From Lacinutrix algicola (GTDB taxonomy: Bacteria > Bacteroidota > Bacteroidia > Flavobacteriales > Flavobacteriaceae), in the NCBI RefSeq assembly GCF_001418085.1, contig NZ_LIQH01000041.1, positions 22,913 to 86,912 of the forward strand: DNA of 64,000 bases, read 5' to 3'. The position numbers were made by a program, and so were the translations under genes. Under the pieces are notes generated by a model, which ran no database searches, was not told the DNA's origin, and saw only the letters and a list, made by a program, of their open reading frames with translations. Positions within the stretch are counted from its first letter, which is position 1, and every line of letters starts with the position of its first letter. Positions 27,220-35,567 of the stretch are shown piece after piece.

Positions 27220-27492
27220 ATGGGACTTAAACTAAAACAAAATAAGCGTTATAATTATAAGCCTCGTTTTTACAAAGGTGATGGAAGTCCGTTTGCTATG
27301 AAAGGTAAATTTGATTCTGAACGCTCGACATTAGAAGCTTCTGGAGGTCTTAAAAAACGAATGTTAAAAGCTGTAGATGAATATCAAAATTCACCAGATA
27401 AAGCAGTTAACAGGCGTGTGTTAATTATTGTTTCCGTTTTAGCTTTAATTTTTCTTTTTATAATCGATTTCGATCTCACTATATTTTTTTAA
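27220..27492 (+). CDS. Small single-helix membrane protein, copy 2
   Basis: A 90-residue protein with N-terminal KQNKRYNYKPRFYKGDGSPF, a basic middle (GGLKKRMLKAVDEYQ) and one C-terminal transmembrane helix (VLIIVSVLALIFLFIIDF), so a tail-anchored layout with the soluble part in the cytoplasm. It resembles the preceding product in motif order. Proteins of this kind near ribH in Flavobacteriia have sometimes been mislabelled as riboflavin synthase; there is no enzymatic motif to support that. The mutL start follows after 7 bases. Confidence 0.65.
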   Translation: MGLKLKQNKRYNYKPRFYKGDGSPFAMKGKFDSERSTLEASGGLKKRMLKAVDEYQNSPDKAVNRRVLIIVSVLALIFLFIIDFDLTIFF

Positions 27493-27499
27493 GCTGTAA

Positions 27500-29356
27500 A
27501 TGGCAGATATCATTCAATTATTACCAGATCATGTTGCAAACCAAATAGCCGCAGGAGAAGTTGTACAAAGGCCAGCTTCTGTTGTTAAAGAATTGCTAGA
27601 AAATGCTATTGATGCTGGAGCAACCACAATAAAACTTATTATTAAAGACGCAGGAAAAACACTTGTACAAGTTATCGATAACGGTAAAGGTATGAGCGTT
27701 ACAGATGCGAGATTAAGTTTCGAACGTCATGCAACATCTAAAATTAGAACAGCAGACGATCTTTTTTTGCTAAATACTAAAGGTTTTAGAGGTGAAGCAT
27801 TAGCAAGTATTGCTGCGATTGCACATGTAGAATTAAAAACAAAGCAAGAACACGAAGATGTTGGTACTTGCATAGAAATAGAAGGTAGTACCGTTAACAG
27901 TCAAGAGGTTGTGGTAACACCAAAAGGAACTTCTATTTCTGTTAAAAATCTGTTTTATAACATTCCTGCAAGACGTAATTTTTTAAAATCTAATACCGTT
28001 GAAACACGTCATATTGTAGACGAGTTTCATCGTGTAGCATTAGCGCATCCTAATATTGGATTTGTAATGTTTCATAATGGTAGTGAAACGTTTAATCTTC
28101 CAGATAGTAATTATAGACAACGTATTGTAAATATTTTCGGAACTAAAACAAACGAAAAATTAGTTCCTGTAGACGAAGATACCGAAGTACTTAAAATATC
28201 GGGTTTTGTAGGTAAACCAGAGTTTGCTAAAAAGACTAGAGGAGAACAATTTTTCTTTGTAAACGATAGATTTATTAAAAGTGCATACTTAAATCATGCA
28301 ATAGGTTCTGCTTTCGAAGGACTTTTAAAAGATGGAGCTCATGCAAGTTACTTTTTAAATTTAACGGTGAATCCACAAACTATAGATATAAATATTCATC
28401 CTACAAAAACGGAAATTAAGTTTGACGATGAGCATACACTATATGCCATTTTACGTTCGGCAGTAAAACACAGTTTAGGACAGTTTAATATTGCTCCAGT
28501 TTTAGATTTTGATCGCGATGCAAATTTAGATACACCTTACAGCTACCAACAAAAAGGAGAGCCTTCTGTAGAAATTGATAGAAGCTTTAATCCGTTTAGA
28601 GAGGAAAAACAATTTAGTAATAGCGGAACTTCAAGTAGTAGTTCTTATAAAAAAACACCAAGTGCTAATTGGGAAAGTTTGTATGTAGGTCTAGAATCTA
28701 AAGGAACACAAACACAACAAGATTTTAGCGAGGTTGAATTTGAAAGTGCGACAAAAAATGAGTCGATTTTCGATAATGATAACCAAGTAGAGAAGAAGCA
28801 AAGTACCTATCAATTTCATAATAAATATATTGTAAGTACTATAAAATCTGGTATGTTATTGATAGATCAGCATCGTGCGCACCAACGTGTATTATATGAA
28901 GATTTCTTAAAGAACATGACGATTAAAGAGGCAATGAGTCAGCAATTATTGTTTCCGCTGCAGCTTCATTTTTCACCACAAGAAATTAATATTATAAATC
29001 AATTAAAAACAGATTTAGAACATACAGGTTTTATTTTTCAAACCATAAAAGAAGAGCTGGTAGAAATTTCGGGAGTTCCAGTAAGTGTTCCTGAAAGTGA
29101 AGTGTCTATTATTTTAGAACAGCTTATTAATGATGTAGAAAATGAAGTGCCAGATAGTAACTTTAGTCCAACAGATTTACTAGCTAAATCTTTAGCTAAA
29201 AGTTTGGCTATAAAAACAGGACAAAGCTTAACAATAATGGAACAAGAGCACTTAGTGAATTCACTTTTTGCATGTAAGGAACCTAACGTTTCACCAACTA
29301 ATAGAACTACGTTTGTAACGATGACAGTAGACGAGTTGGATAAAAAGTTTGTATAA
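27500..29356 (+). CDS. mutL: DNA mismatch repair protein MutL
   Basis: A 618-residue GHKL ATPase that links MutS mismatch recognition to strand removal. ATPase motifs: VVKELLENAIDAGATTI, IDNGKGM, TKGFRGEALASIAA, and GTSISVKNLFYNIPARRNF. A variable Ser/Thr-rich linker (about 330-430) leads to the dimerisation domain. The endonuclease motif of this domain reads DQHRAHQRVLYE near residue 456, with Arg and Gln where Ala and the first Glu of the DQHA-x2-E-x4-E consensus are usual, so nicking activity may be altered. It ends with TAATG overlapping the rhomboid start. Confidence 0.95.
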   Translation: MADIIQLLPDHVANQIAAGEVVQRPASVVKELLENAIDAGATTIKLIIKDAGKTLVQVIDNGKGMSVTDARLSFERHATSKIRTADDLFLLNTKGFRGEALASIAAIAHVELKTKQEHEDVGTCIEIEGSTVNSQEVVVTPKGTSISVKNLFYNIPARRNFLKSNTVETRHIVDEFHRVALAHPNIGFVMFHNGSETFNLPDSNYRQRIVNIFGTKTNEKLVPVDEDTEVLKISGFVGKPEFAKKTRGEQFFFVNDRFIKSAYLNHAIGSAFEGLLKDGAHASYFLNLTVNPQTIDINIHPTKTEIKFDDEHTLYAILRSAVKHSLGQFNIAPVLDFDRDANLDTPYSYQQKGEPSVEIDRSFNPFREEKQFSNSGTSSSSSYKKTPSANWESLYVGLESKGTQTQQDFSEVEFESATKNESIFDNDNQVEKKQSTYQFHNKYIVSTIKSGMLLIDQHRAHQRVLYEDFLKNMTIKEAMSQQLLFPLQLHFSPQEINIINQLKTDLEHTGFIFQTIKEELVEISGVPVSVPESEVSIILEQLINDVENEVPDSNFSPTDLLAKSLAKSLAIKTGQSLTIMEQEHLVNSLFACKEPNVSPTNRTTFVTMTVDELDKKFV

Positions 29357-30111
29357 TGATTAAGTTAACAGAAGTAATAAAGCATATTGTAATTATTAAT
29401 GTTATATTTTTTGTAGCATCAATTACGCTTGGAGATACGACCTTGTTTAACAAATGGATGGTTATGTATTATCCGTTAAATAACGATTTCCATATTTGGC
29501 AGGTAGTAACACACCTTTTTATGCATTTGGACTTTATGCACTTATTGTCTAATATGCTATTACTTATTTTTATAGGGACGTTGCTAGAACGAGCGATAGG
29601 TAAAAATAAGTTTTTAATTCTATATTTTTCAGCAGGATTAGGAGCTGTAGTTTTAAGTGTTTTGGTAGATTTTATACAAATAGAGTTAGCAATAAACACA
29701 TTAACTAATTCAGGTTTCAACAAAACAGATATAATGTCTACGCTAAGTCAAGGAAAGTATTATCCTGCTTGGGAGACAGTATTAACAGAGAACTCTTTTA
29801 AAAACTTAGTTACTAATTTTAACAAAATTAGTTTAGGCGCTTCTGGTGCAGTTATGGGTGTTGCTGTTGCAACGGCTTATTTGTTTCCAAATGTAGAGTT
29901 TATGCTAATGTTTCCTCCAATTCCTATTAAGCTTAAATACTTAGTTATGGCTTATGTAGCGGGAGATGTTGTTTCTGCAGTTTTAACAGGAACACCATTA
30001 GTAGGTTCTACAAATGTTGGGCACATGGCACACATAGGTGGCGCAATTACAGGATTTATTATGATGTGGTATTGGAAGAAACAACTAATCAAAAAAAATA
30101 GAGCTAATTAA
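29356..30111 (+). CDS. Rhomboid family intramembrane serine protease 1
   Basis: A 251-residue multi-pass membrane protease. The signature parts are VTHLFMHLDFMHLLSNMLLLIFIG (TM2 with the oxyanion His/Asn), the nucleophile GASGAVMG, and GHMAHIGGAITGF with the catalytic His in TM6. A polar insertion (NTLTNSGFNKTDIMSTLSQG onward) lies between the TM3-like region and the active-site helix. It cleaves membrane proteins inside the bilayer; targets unknown. It overlaps mutL and the next gene by one base each (TAATG). Confidence 0.92.
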   Translation: MIKLTEVIKHIVIINVIFFVASITLGDTTLFNKWMVMYYPLNNDFHIWQVVTHLFMHLDFMHLLSNMLLLIFIGTLLERAIGKNKFLILYFSAGLGAVVLSVLVDFIQIELAINTLTNSGFNKTDIMSTLSQGKYYPAWETVLTENSFKNLVTNFNKISLGASGAVMGVAVATAYLFPNVEFMLMFPPIPIKLKYLVMAYVAGDVVSAVLTGTPLVGSTNVGHMAHIGGAITGFIMMWYWKKQLIKKNRAN

Positions 30112-30995
30112 TGAGTTTGCTTTCAGATTTAAAATATAAGTATAATTTAGCGTCTGTTCACGAAAAAATAATTTTCGTAAACATTGGTGTTTTTGCTGTT
30201 GTAGCACTTTTAAATACCGTCTATTTTTTAGCAACAAAATCACATTTATTATTATTTCAAGATTATTTGGGGTTACCCGAAGATTTAAATCAACTTATAT
30301 TTAAACCTTGGACGTTTTTTACTTATGCTTTTATGCATACTAGTTTTTGGCATCTTTTAGGAAACATGATTGCCTTGTATTATTTCGGACGCATCTTCTT
30401 AACTTTCTTTTCTGTAAAACAACTTATTAACTACTACTTTGTTGGTGGATTAGTAGGTGGTTTAGTATTTGTTGTCTCGTATAATCTCTTGCCTGCTTTG
30501 GTAGATGAATCTGCGATATTACTAGGTGCTTCTGCTTCTGTTTTTTCAGTTTTAGTTGGTGCAACTACTAAATCTCCAAACTATGTATTAAACTTGTTTG
30601 GTGTGTTTCAGCTTAAGCTTTGGGTGCTTACAGTATTGTATCTTATTTCATTTGTAGCTTTAATACCTTATGCAAATGCAGGAGGAGAATTATCTCATTT
30701 AGGAGGAGCTGTTTTTGGATATATTTATACTAAGCAATTAGAAAAAGGAAACGATATTGGGAGTTGGTTTGGTAATACAGTACATAAAATTACAACTTGG
30801 TTTAAAGCAAGTAAAAAAGGAAACCTTAAAACAGTTTATAAAGATAAATCTAAGGTAGGTGGTTATACTAAAGGTGAGTTTAGTGAGTTTAATAACCAAA
30901 AGAAAATAGATCTTATTTTAGATAAAATTAGTAAAAGCGGTTATGAAAGTCTTTCTGCCGCAGAAAAAGAATATCTCTTTAAAGCCGGAAAGTAA
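30111..30995 (+). CDS. Rhomboid family intramembrane serine protease 2
   Basis: A 294-residue second rhomboid. The core has FTYAFMHTSFWHLLGNMIALYYFG, the Ser motif as LGASASVFS (GxSA instead of the usual GxSG), and LSHLGGAVFGYIYT with the His. A cytoplasmic C-terminal tail of about 90 residues (from about 225) carries the DUF6576-like ending KIDLILDKISKSGYESLSAAEKEYLF, often seen in Bacteroidota rhomboids. It is coupled to rhomboid 1 by a one-base overlap and directly abuts the next gene. Confidence 0.9.
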   Translation: MSLLSDLKYKYNLASVHEKIIFVNIGVFAVVALLNTVYFLATKSHLLLFQDYLGLPEDLNQLIFKPWTFFTYAFMHTSFWHLLGNMIALYYFGRIFLTFFSVKQLINYYFVGGLVGGLVFVVSYNLLPALVDESAILLGASASVFSVLVGATTKSPNYVLNLFGVFQLKLWVLTVLYLISFVALIPYANAGGELSHLGGAVFGYIYTKQLEKGNDIGSWFGNTVHKITTWFKASKKGNLKTVYKDKSKVGGYTKGEFSEFNNQKKIDLILDKISKSGYESLSAAEKEYLFKAGK

Positions 30996-32018
30996 ATGCG
31001 AAAATTAAAGTTTTTCGAAAAAATAATGTTCTTCTTCAACTCTGTTGTGGCATTTGTTTTACTGCTTTCTTATATTTTACCATTACTACCTCCAAAAACG
31101 TTTGCAGCGCTGTCTGTGTTGGGTTTAGGTGTGCCAATATTAATACTATTAAATGTTCTGTTCTTTGTTTATTGGCTAGTTAAAATAAAGAAACAATTGC
31201 TATTATCGTTACTTATATTAGCTATTGGATATTCTATTTTTGGTTCTTTGTATAAGTTTTCTGAATCTAAAACCATAGAGGACGAAAACAACATTTCTAT
31301 TATGAATTTTAATGTGAGACTATTTAATCTCTATAAATGGATTCCTAATGACGATACCGAAGAGAAGTTAGTCGATTTTATAAAAGCTGAATTACCAGAT
31401 ATTTTAGCTTTAGAGGAATACCATCCACGGGAAAGCACAAAATTGTCTTTTTATAAGTATAAATATGAAAAGCTTTTAGGTAAAAAGAAGAACTACGGAC
31501 AAGCGATTTTCTCTAATTATCCAATAATAAATTCTGGATCTGTAGAGTTTCCTAATACCTTTAATAATGCTATTTATATAGATATAGTAAAGGCTAAAGA
31601 TACTATTAGAATCTATAATATACATTTACAATCGTTACGTATAGATCCAAAAGTTGAAAACCTAACGACTAAAGAATCTGAGAAATTATTTAACGGTGTT
31701 GGGAAAACATTTAAAATGCAACAGTCTCAAGTCGATTTATTTTTAAAGCATAGAAATAAGTGTAAATACAAAACAATTATTTGTGGAGACTTTAATAATA
31801 CTGCTTTCTCTTATGTGTATAAACAAGTAAAAGGAGATATGTTAGATACCTTTAAAGAGGCTGGTAACGGTTTTGGAAGGTCTTATAACTTCAAGTTTTT
31901 TCCAATGCGTATCGATTTTATATTTGCCGATCCTGCTTTTAAAGTGAATGGTTTTAAAACTTATGATGTCGAGTATTCAGATCACTTTCCAATAATGACT
32001 AAGGTTAGTCTTGAGTAA
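30996..32018 (+). CDS. Membrane-anchored endonuclease/exonuclease/phosphatase (EEP) family protein
   Basis: A 340-residue protein with three N-terminal transmembrane helices (about 10-30, 38-60, 68-87) and a C-terminal EEP hydrolase domain: ISIMNFNVRLFN, LPDILALEEYH (metal-binding Glu), IYNIHLQS, TIICGDFNNTAFSY (GDFN) and VEYSDHFPIMTKV (SDH). It faces the periplasm if the helices are an odd number. It could cleave phosphodiesters in nucleic acid or lipid. It starts immediately at the rhomboid 2 stop (TAAATG), so it is the last gene of the mutL operon. Confidence 0.88.
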   Translation: MRKLKFFEKIMFFFNSVVAFVLLLSYILPLLPPKTFAALSVLGLGVPILILLNVLFFVYWLVKIKKQLLLSLLILAIGYSIFGSLYKFSESKTIEDENNISIMNFNVRLFNLYKWIPNDDTEEKLVDFIKAELPDILALEEYHPRESTKLSFYKYKYEKLLGKKKNYGQAIFSNYPIINSGSVEFPNTFNNAIYIDIVKAKDTIRIYNIHLQSLRIDPKVENLTTKESEKLFNGVGKTFKMQQSQVDLFLKHRNKCKYKTIICGDFNNTAFSYVYKQVKGDMLDTFKEAGNGFGRSYNFKFFPMRIDFIFADPAFKVNGFKTYDVEYSDHFPIMTKVSLE

Positions 32019-32102
32019 TTAATGTTTAGTTATCAGTGATTAGCTTGAATGCTCTTTATGTTAATCATTTGTAATTGATACCTTTTAGTTTTTCAGCTCT
32101 AG

Positions 32103-32414
32103 CTAAGACATCATCCAACAATCTACAGCATCTGCTAAAATATGAATACATAACCCTAAACCTATCCATCTTGTTTTCTTAGGAAACACTAAGAAAAAGT
32201 ACAACGGAATTAAATAGTAACTATGTAAAGGATGAAAATTTATACTACAACGGTTGGCTTCGAATATTGGATTTGCGAGTAAATGATCTAAGTCTATTAA
32301 CATGCCTAAAATCATAATTAGATAAGCCTTTTTCCATTGTGGTTTAAAGAAATATAAAGCTACAGCTAAGGGCAGTAAAAAGTGAATACCATAATGTATA
32401 ATACTTTGGTACAT
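32103..32414 (-). CDS. DUF6122 small membrane protein
   Basis: A 103-residue protein with three to four hydrophobic helices and conserved His/Asp positions (HYGIHFLLP, IDLDHLLANP, FHPLHSYY, HILADAVDC). It resembles the YdjM-type membrane metal-dependent hydrolases and the DUF6122 family of Bacteroidota. Activity is unproven. Its ATG overlaps the WbqC stop by one base (TAATG), placing it last in the minus-strand operon that begins at lepB or further upstream. Confidence 0.75.
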   Translation of the reverse strand: MYQSIIHYGIHFLLPLAVALYFFKPQWKKAYLIMILGMLIDLDHLLANPIFEANRCSINFHPLHSYYLIPLYFFLVFPKKTRWIGLGLCIHILADAVDCWMMS

Positions 32415-33031
32415 TACAGAATGTTTTGAGATTCTAAATAGCTAATAGTATTAGGGCCTTCGTTAAAAAGCAAATCTAGGATACTTAAATTATTAATATA
32501 GCCATGTTTAGTGTAAAAGACTTGGTTGTAAGGTTCTAAAGCAATAATATTTTCTTTTTTAGCATTTACTAAACCTCTATAGTCTTTTGTGTCTTTAGGT
32601 TCTCTTTCAAAAACTTCGGTTTTAGTAATGTTTATTTCAAGCTGAAGACATTCGCAAATAACTTCTAAGCACTTCATATTAAAATCTAAAATACTATTAA
32701 ATTTTTCTGTAAAAAGTGGCTGTAATTCGTCTATATAATATTCGTAAAATGGAGACGTTCTGTAAGCAGATTCTAAAGATTTCCAATGGTTATCTTGCCA
32801 TTTATAATCGTTAGCAATTTGTACTTCACTGTATTTTTGTCTGTTTTTCTGACTAAAAACAACTGGGACACTTAATTGTAATTTACCATTAGCAGCATAA
32901 ATATAGCTACGGTTTCTATAGGTTTGTTTTTGGTAATTATCCTGAGTTTCTAAAACAACATGATCAGCTTTTGTAATGGCTACAAAAGTTGCAATGGTTG
33001 GAAAATAGGTTGGATGTATAAGTATTGTCAT
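32414..33031 (-). CDS. WbqC-like family protein
   Basis: A protein of about 205 residues of the WbqC-like family (ILIHPTYFPTIATFVAITKADHVVLE, NGKLQLSVPV, WKSLESAYRTSPFYEYYIDEL, GPNTISYL). The founding members sit in polysaccharide clusters; the biochemical function is not established. I set the start at the ATG at 33031, which overlaps the stop of the upstream TPR gene; a longer frame upstream lacks the family N-terminus. No signal peptide. Confidence 0.85.
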   Translation of the reverse strand: MTILIHPTYFPTIATFVAITKADHVVLETQDNYQKQTYRNRSYIYAANGKLQLSVPVVFSQKNRQKYSEVQIANDYKWQDNHWKSLESAYRTSPFYEYYIDELQPLFTEKFNSILDFNMKCLEVICECLQLEINITKTEVFEREPKDTKDYRGLVNAKKENIIALEPYNQVFYTKHGYINNLSILDLLFNEGPNTISYLESQNIL

Positions 33032-34260
33032 TATTTTATTAAAAAGCTGCCTAGCCAAGTGTAGGCAATAAATAGAACGCCAACTGCTGTTGCAACTGTA
33101 CCTAAAGGAAAACCTAAAGCGGTACCAAAAGCTGCTATTAATAGCATGGCTATTCCATAAATGTAGTTAATAATTTCAGACCTATCATTATCTGATAAAG
33201 CAGCACGTGTTAAAGGCAATATTGCAGCTAAGCATGCTGCACTAATAAGTGCATAAAGCGGATTGTTAAGTATGAAATAGACTCCAAAAAACACTAATGA
33301 ACTCACTAAAAGCCCAAACATAATTTGTCCGCTTAACTTGTCTTTTTTATCTAAAAGGTATTTTCCAAATTTATCAAACAGTAAAATCATATTAGATAAA
33401 GGATCCATAATCCAACTGCCTAAAGCAAATAATAAGTATGCAATTATTAATGGAATTGCCATTATTGTTAGTCCGCTTGCCGATAATAATTTTAAGGCAA
33501 CACGATAGGCAATGTATAAACCTATTATAAATATATATTGGTTTTTTTGAGACTTGTTACTTATCCAAAAAGAATATCTTAAATACAGATTGTAAATCTT
33601 GTTTTTAGATTTCATAGCAGCTAGCATTCCGCTTCTAGCATAATCTAAATTGGGATCTAACATTAAAGCCTCCTTAAAGTGGTTTAAAGCTTCCTTAGGT
33701 TTGTTACTTTCCAGGTGAGACCATCCAACATTAGCATGAGAATAAGCATTTTCTGGGTTGTCGTTAAGAAGGTTTTCTATGGATGAAGCTGCTTCATCTT
33801 TTCGGTTTAATTTAGTAAGTGCTGTTGTTCTTGCGTTTAAGCAAAAAGAATTTTTAGAGTTGATTCTTAAGCCTTCGTTTGCAAAATCTAAAGCACTTTC
33901 AAATTGCTTGGTATTAATAAGGATGTAAGACTTTTGTCCAAAATAGTTTTCGTTATCTGGATTTATTTCAATGGCTAAATCAACGTTTTCGTTTGCCTCT
34001 TTCAATCTACCTTCGTGAAGGTGAATTTGAGATAATAAAAAGTATATCTCCGATGCGTTAGGATAAATTTTTCTTAAATCTGTAATTACAGTAAAAGCTT
34101 TGTCGATATCATCTAACTGAAAGTAGCATTGTGCTAAAAAGTATTTGGCATCAAAATCTTCAGCATTTTCTGTTAAAGCATTTTGAAAATACGGTATAGA
34201 TTCTTTAAATCTTCCTAATTCAAATAATTGCAGACCTCTTTGTAAATTAGGACTTTCCAT
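33031..34260 (-). CDS. TPR-repeat membrane protein
   Basis: A 409-residue protein. The N-terminal 215 residues are TPR repeats (LFELGRFKESIPYFQNAL, YFLAQCYFQLDDIDKAFTVI, SHANVGWSHLESNKPKEALNHF). The C-terminal half holds about five transmembrane helices (IFIIGLYIAYRVAL, LTIMAIPLIIAYLLFALG, IMFGLLVSSLVFFGVYFIL, LYALISAACLAAILP, IAMLLIAAFGTALGFPLG). TPR would be cytosolic. It starts by TAATG overlap with the AAA+ ATPase gene, whose product also begins with TPR repeats, so the two are very likely functional partners. Confidence 0.8.
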   Translation of the reverse strand: MESPNLQRGLQLFELGRFKESIPYFQNALTENAEDFDAKYFLAQCYFQLDDIDKAFTVITDLRKIYPNASEIYFLLSQIHLHEGRLKEANENVDLAIEINPDNENYFGQKSYILINTKQFESALDFANEGLRINSKNSFCLNARTTALTKLNRKDEAASSIENLLNDNPENAYSHANVGWSHLESNKPKEALNHFKEALMLDPNLDYARSGMLAAMKSKNKIYNLYLRYSFWISNKSQKNQYIFIIGLYIAYRVALKLLSASGLTIMAIPLIIAYLLFALGSWIMDPLSNMILLFDKFGKYLLDKKDKLSGQIMFGLLVSSLVFFGVYFILNNPLYALISAACLAAILPLTRAALSDNDRSEIINYIYGIAMLLIAAFGTALGFPLGTVATAVGVLFIAYTWLGSFLIK

Positions 34261-35564
34261 TATTTTTTTATTTTCAAGTAAGTCAAAATATCATCGTATA
34301 AACCAGAATCGTTAGAATATAGAGCATAGTTTTTAGCTGAACTAAACCATTCTTTAGTAGAAGGTTTCATTTTACTAAAAGCTTTAGTAATATCTTTTGT
34401 TTTTAAAGGTTTTGGAATACCGTCTTTAAAAGATTCTAATAACTTTTGTTCTATAGCAATATCAATACTAGATTTAATATCTGCACCAGAATATTCTTTA
34501 CTTTTTTTTGCTAATTGCTTTAAGTCAATATCTTCTGTAGGTTTTCCTTCTAACTGTATTTTAAAAATAGATTCTCTAGCTTTATCATCTGGAGGCGCTA
34601 CAAAAATAATACGATCAAAACGTCCTGGCCTTCTAAAAGCAGGATCTATATACCAAGGCGCATTTGTTGCACCTAAAACAAGAATACCATCGTTGTCTGA
34701 ATCTATACCATCCAATTCGGAGAGAAATTGATTAATAACTGTACGTCCTGCTGTTTTATTAATATCGTTTCTATTGGCGCCTAGAGCATCAATTTCATCT
34801 ATAAAAATAACACAAGGTTTGTTTGCTCTTGCAGTTTCAAAGATTTCATGAAGATTCTTTTCAGAGTTTCCCAACCACATATCTAATATATCATTAATCC
34901 CAATATTTATAAAATTGGCATCAATTTCTCCTGCTGTTGCTCTTGCAATGTGCGTTTTTCCACAACCTGGAGGACCGTAAAGTAAAATACCACCTCCAAT
35001 TTTTTTTCCGTAAGCTTTATATAAATCTTTGTGGAGTAGTGGTTTTATTATTTTTAAATCTATTTCTTCTTTTACATTTTCCATACCACCAACATCGCTA
35101 AAATTAACGTCTGGTTTTTTTAGCATGGAAAGTGCATCTTCGTCAATAAAATTGTCAACTTCACTAGTAACTGCAAGTTTAAAAACCGATTCGAAATCAG
35201 GATTATAATATGTATTATCTATTTCTAAAATCGTTTGATAAATAGATAATGCTTCGGCATGATTTTCTAGCTTTAGTAAAGCACTACAATACAATTCTAG
35301 ATGGTCTATGTCATTGCTGTTTTCTGTAAGTTCTTCTAGTATAACTTCGGTTAAATTATACTTTTCTTGATTGTAATAGCATTTGGCTAATAAATACTTG
35401 TAGGCTTTCTTATTGTCTCTGTCTAATAGAGAAATAAGGTGTTTTTCAGCTTCAGTATAATTAAAACTATTAAGATAAATCTTTGCGATTTGAAAGCGTA
35501 ACTCGTTGTTTTCTGGCGAAAATTCAAGTGCTTTTAATAAGCTTTCTAGTAACGAATTATCCAT
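34260..35564 (-). CDS. TPR-AAA+ ATPase (Cdc48/FtsH-type AAA module)
   Basis: A 434-residue protein: TPR-like repeats in residues 1-145, then one classical AAA domain. Walker A is GPPGCGKT at 197-204, Walker B VIFIDEID at 252-259, sensor-1 in LGATNAPW (Asn301), and the arginine-finger segment RRPGRFDR at 311-318; a C-terminal helical lid ends in YSGADIKSSIDIAIEQKL. It lacks a protease domain, so it is an unfoldase or remodelling ATPase. With the co-translated TPR membrane protein it may form a membrane-tethered remodelling complex (inference). Confidence 0.88.
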   Translation of the reverse strand: MDNSLLESLLKALEFSPENNELRFQIAKIYLNSFNYTEAEKHLISLLDRDNKKAYKYLLAKCYYNQEKYNLTEVILEELTENSNDIDHLELYCSALLKLENHAEALSIYQTILEIDNTYYNPDFESVFKLAVTSEVDNFIDEDALSMLKKPDVNFSDVGGMENVKEEIDLKIIKPLLHKDLYKAYGKKIGGGILLYGPPGCGKTHIARATAGEIDANFINIGINDILDMWLGNSEKNLHEIFETARANKPCVIFIDEIDALGANRNDINKTAGRTVINQFLSELDGIDSDNDGILVLGATNAPWYIDPAFRRPGRFDRIIFVAPPDDKARESIFKIQLEGKPTEDIDLKQLAKKSKEYSGADIKSSIDIAIEQKLLESFKDGIPKPLKTKDITKAFSKMKPSTKEWFSSAKNYALYSNDSGLYDDILTYLKIKK

Positions 35565-35567
35565 AGT

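Noticed and set aside
26178..27492. The two small proteins downstream of ribH as riboflavin synthase subunits
   Set aside because: They are short tail-anchored membrane proteins without any lumazine-binding motif, and a promoter separates them from ribH.
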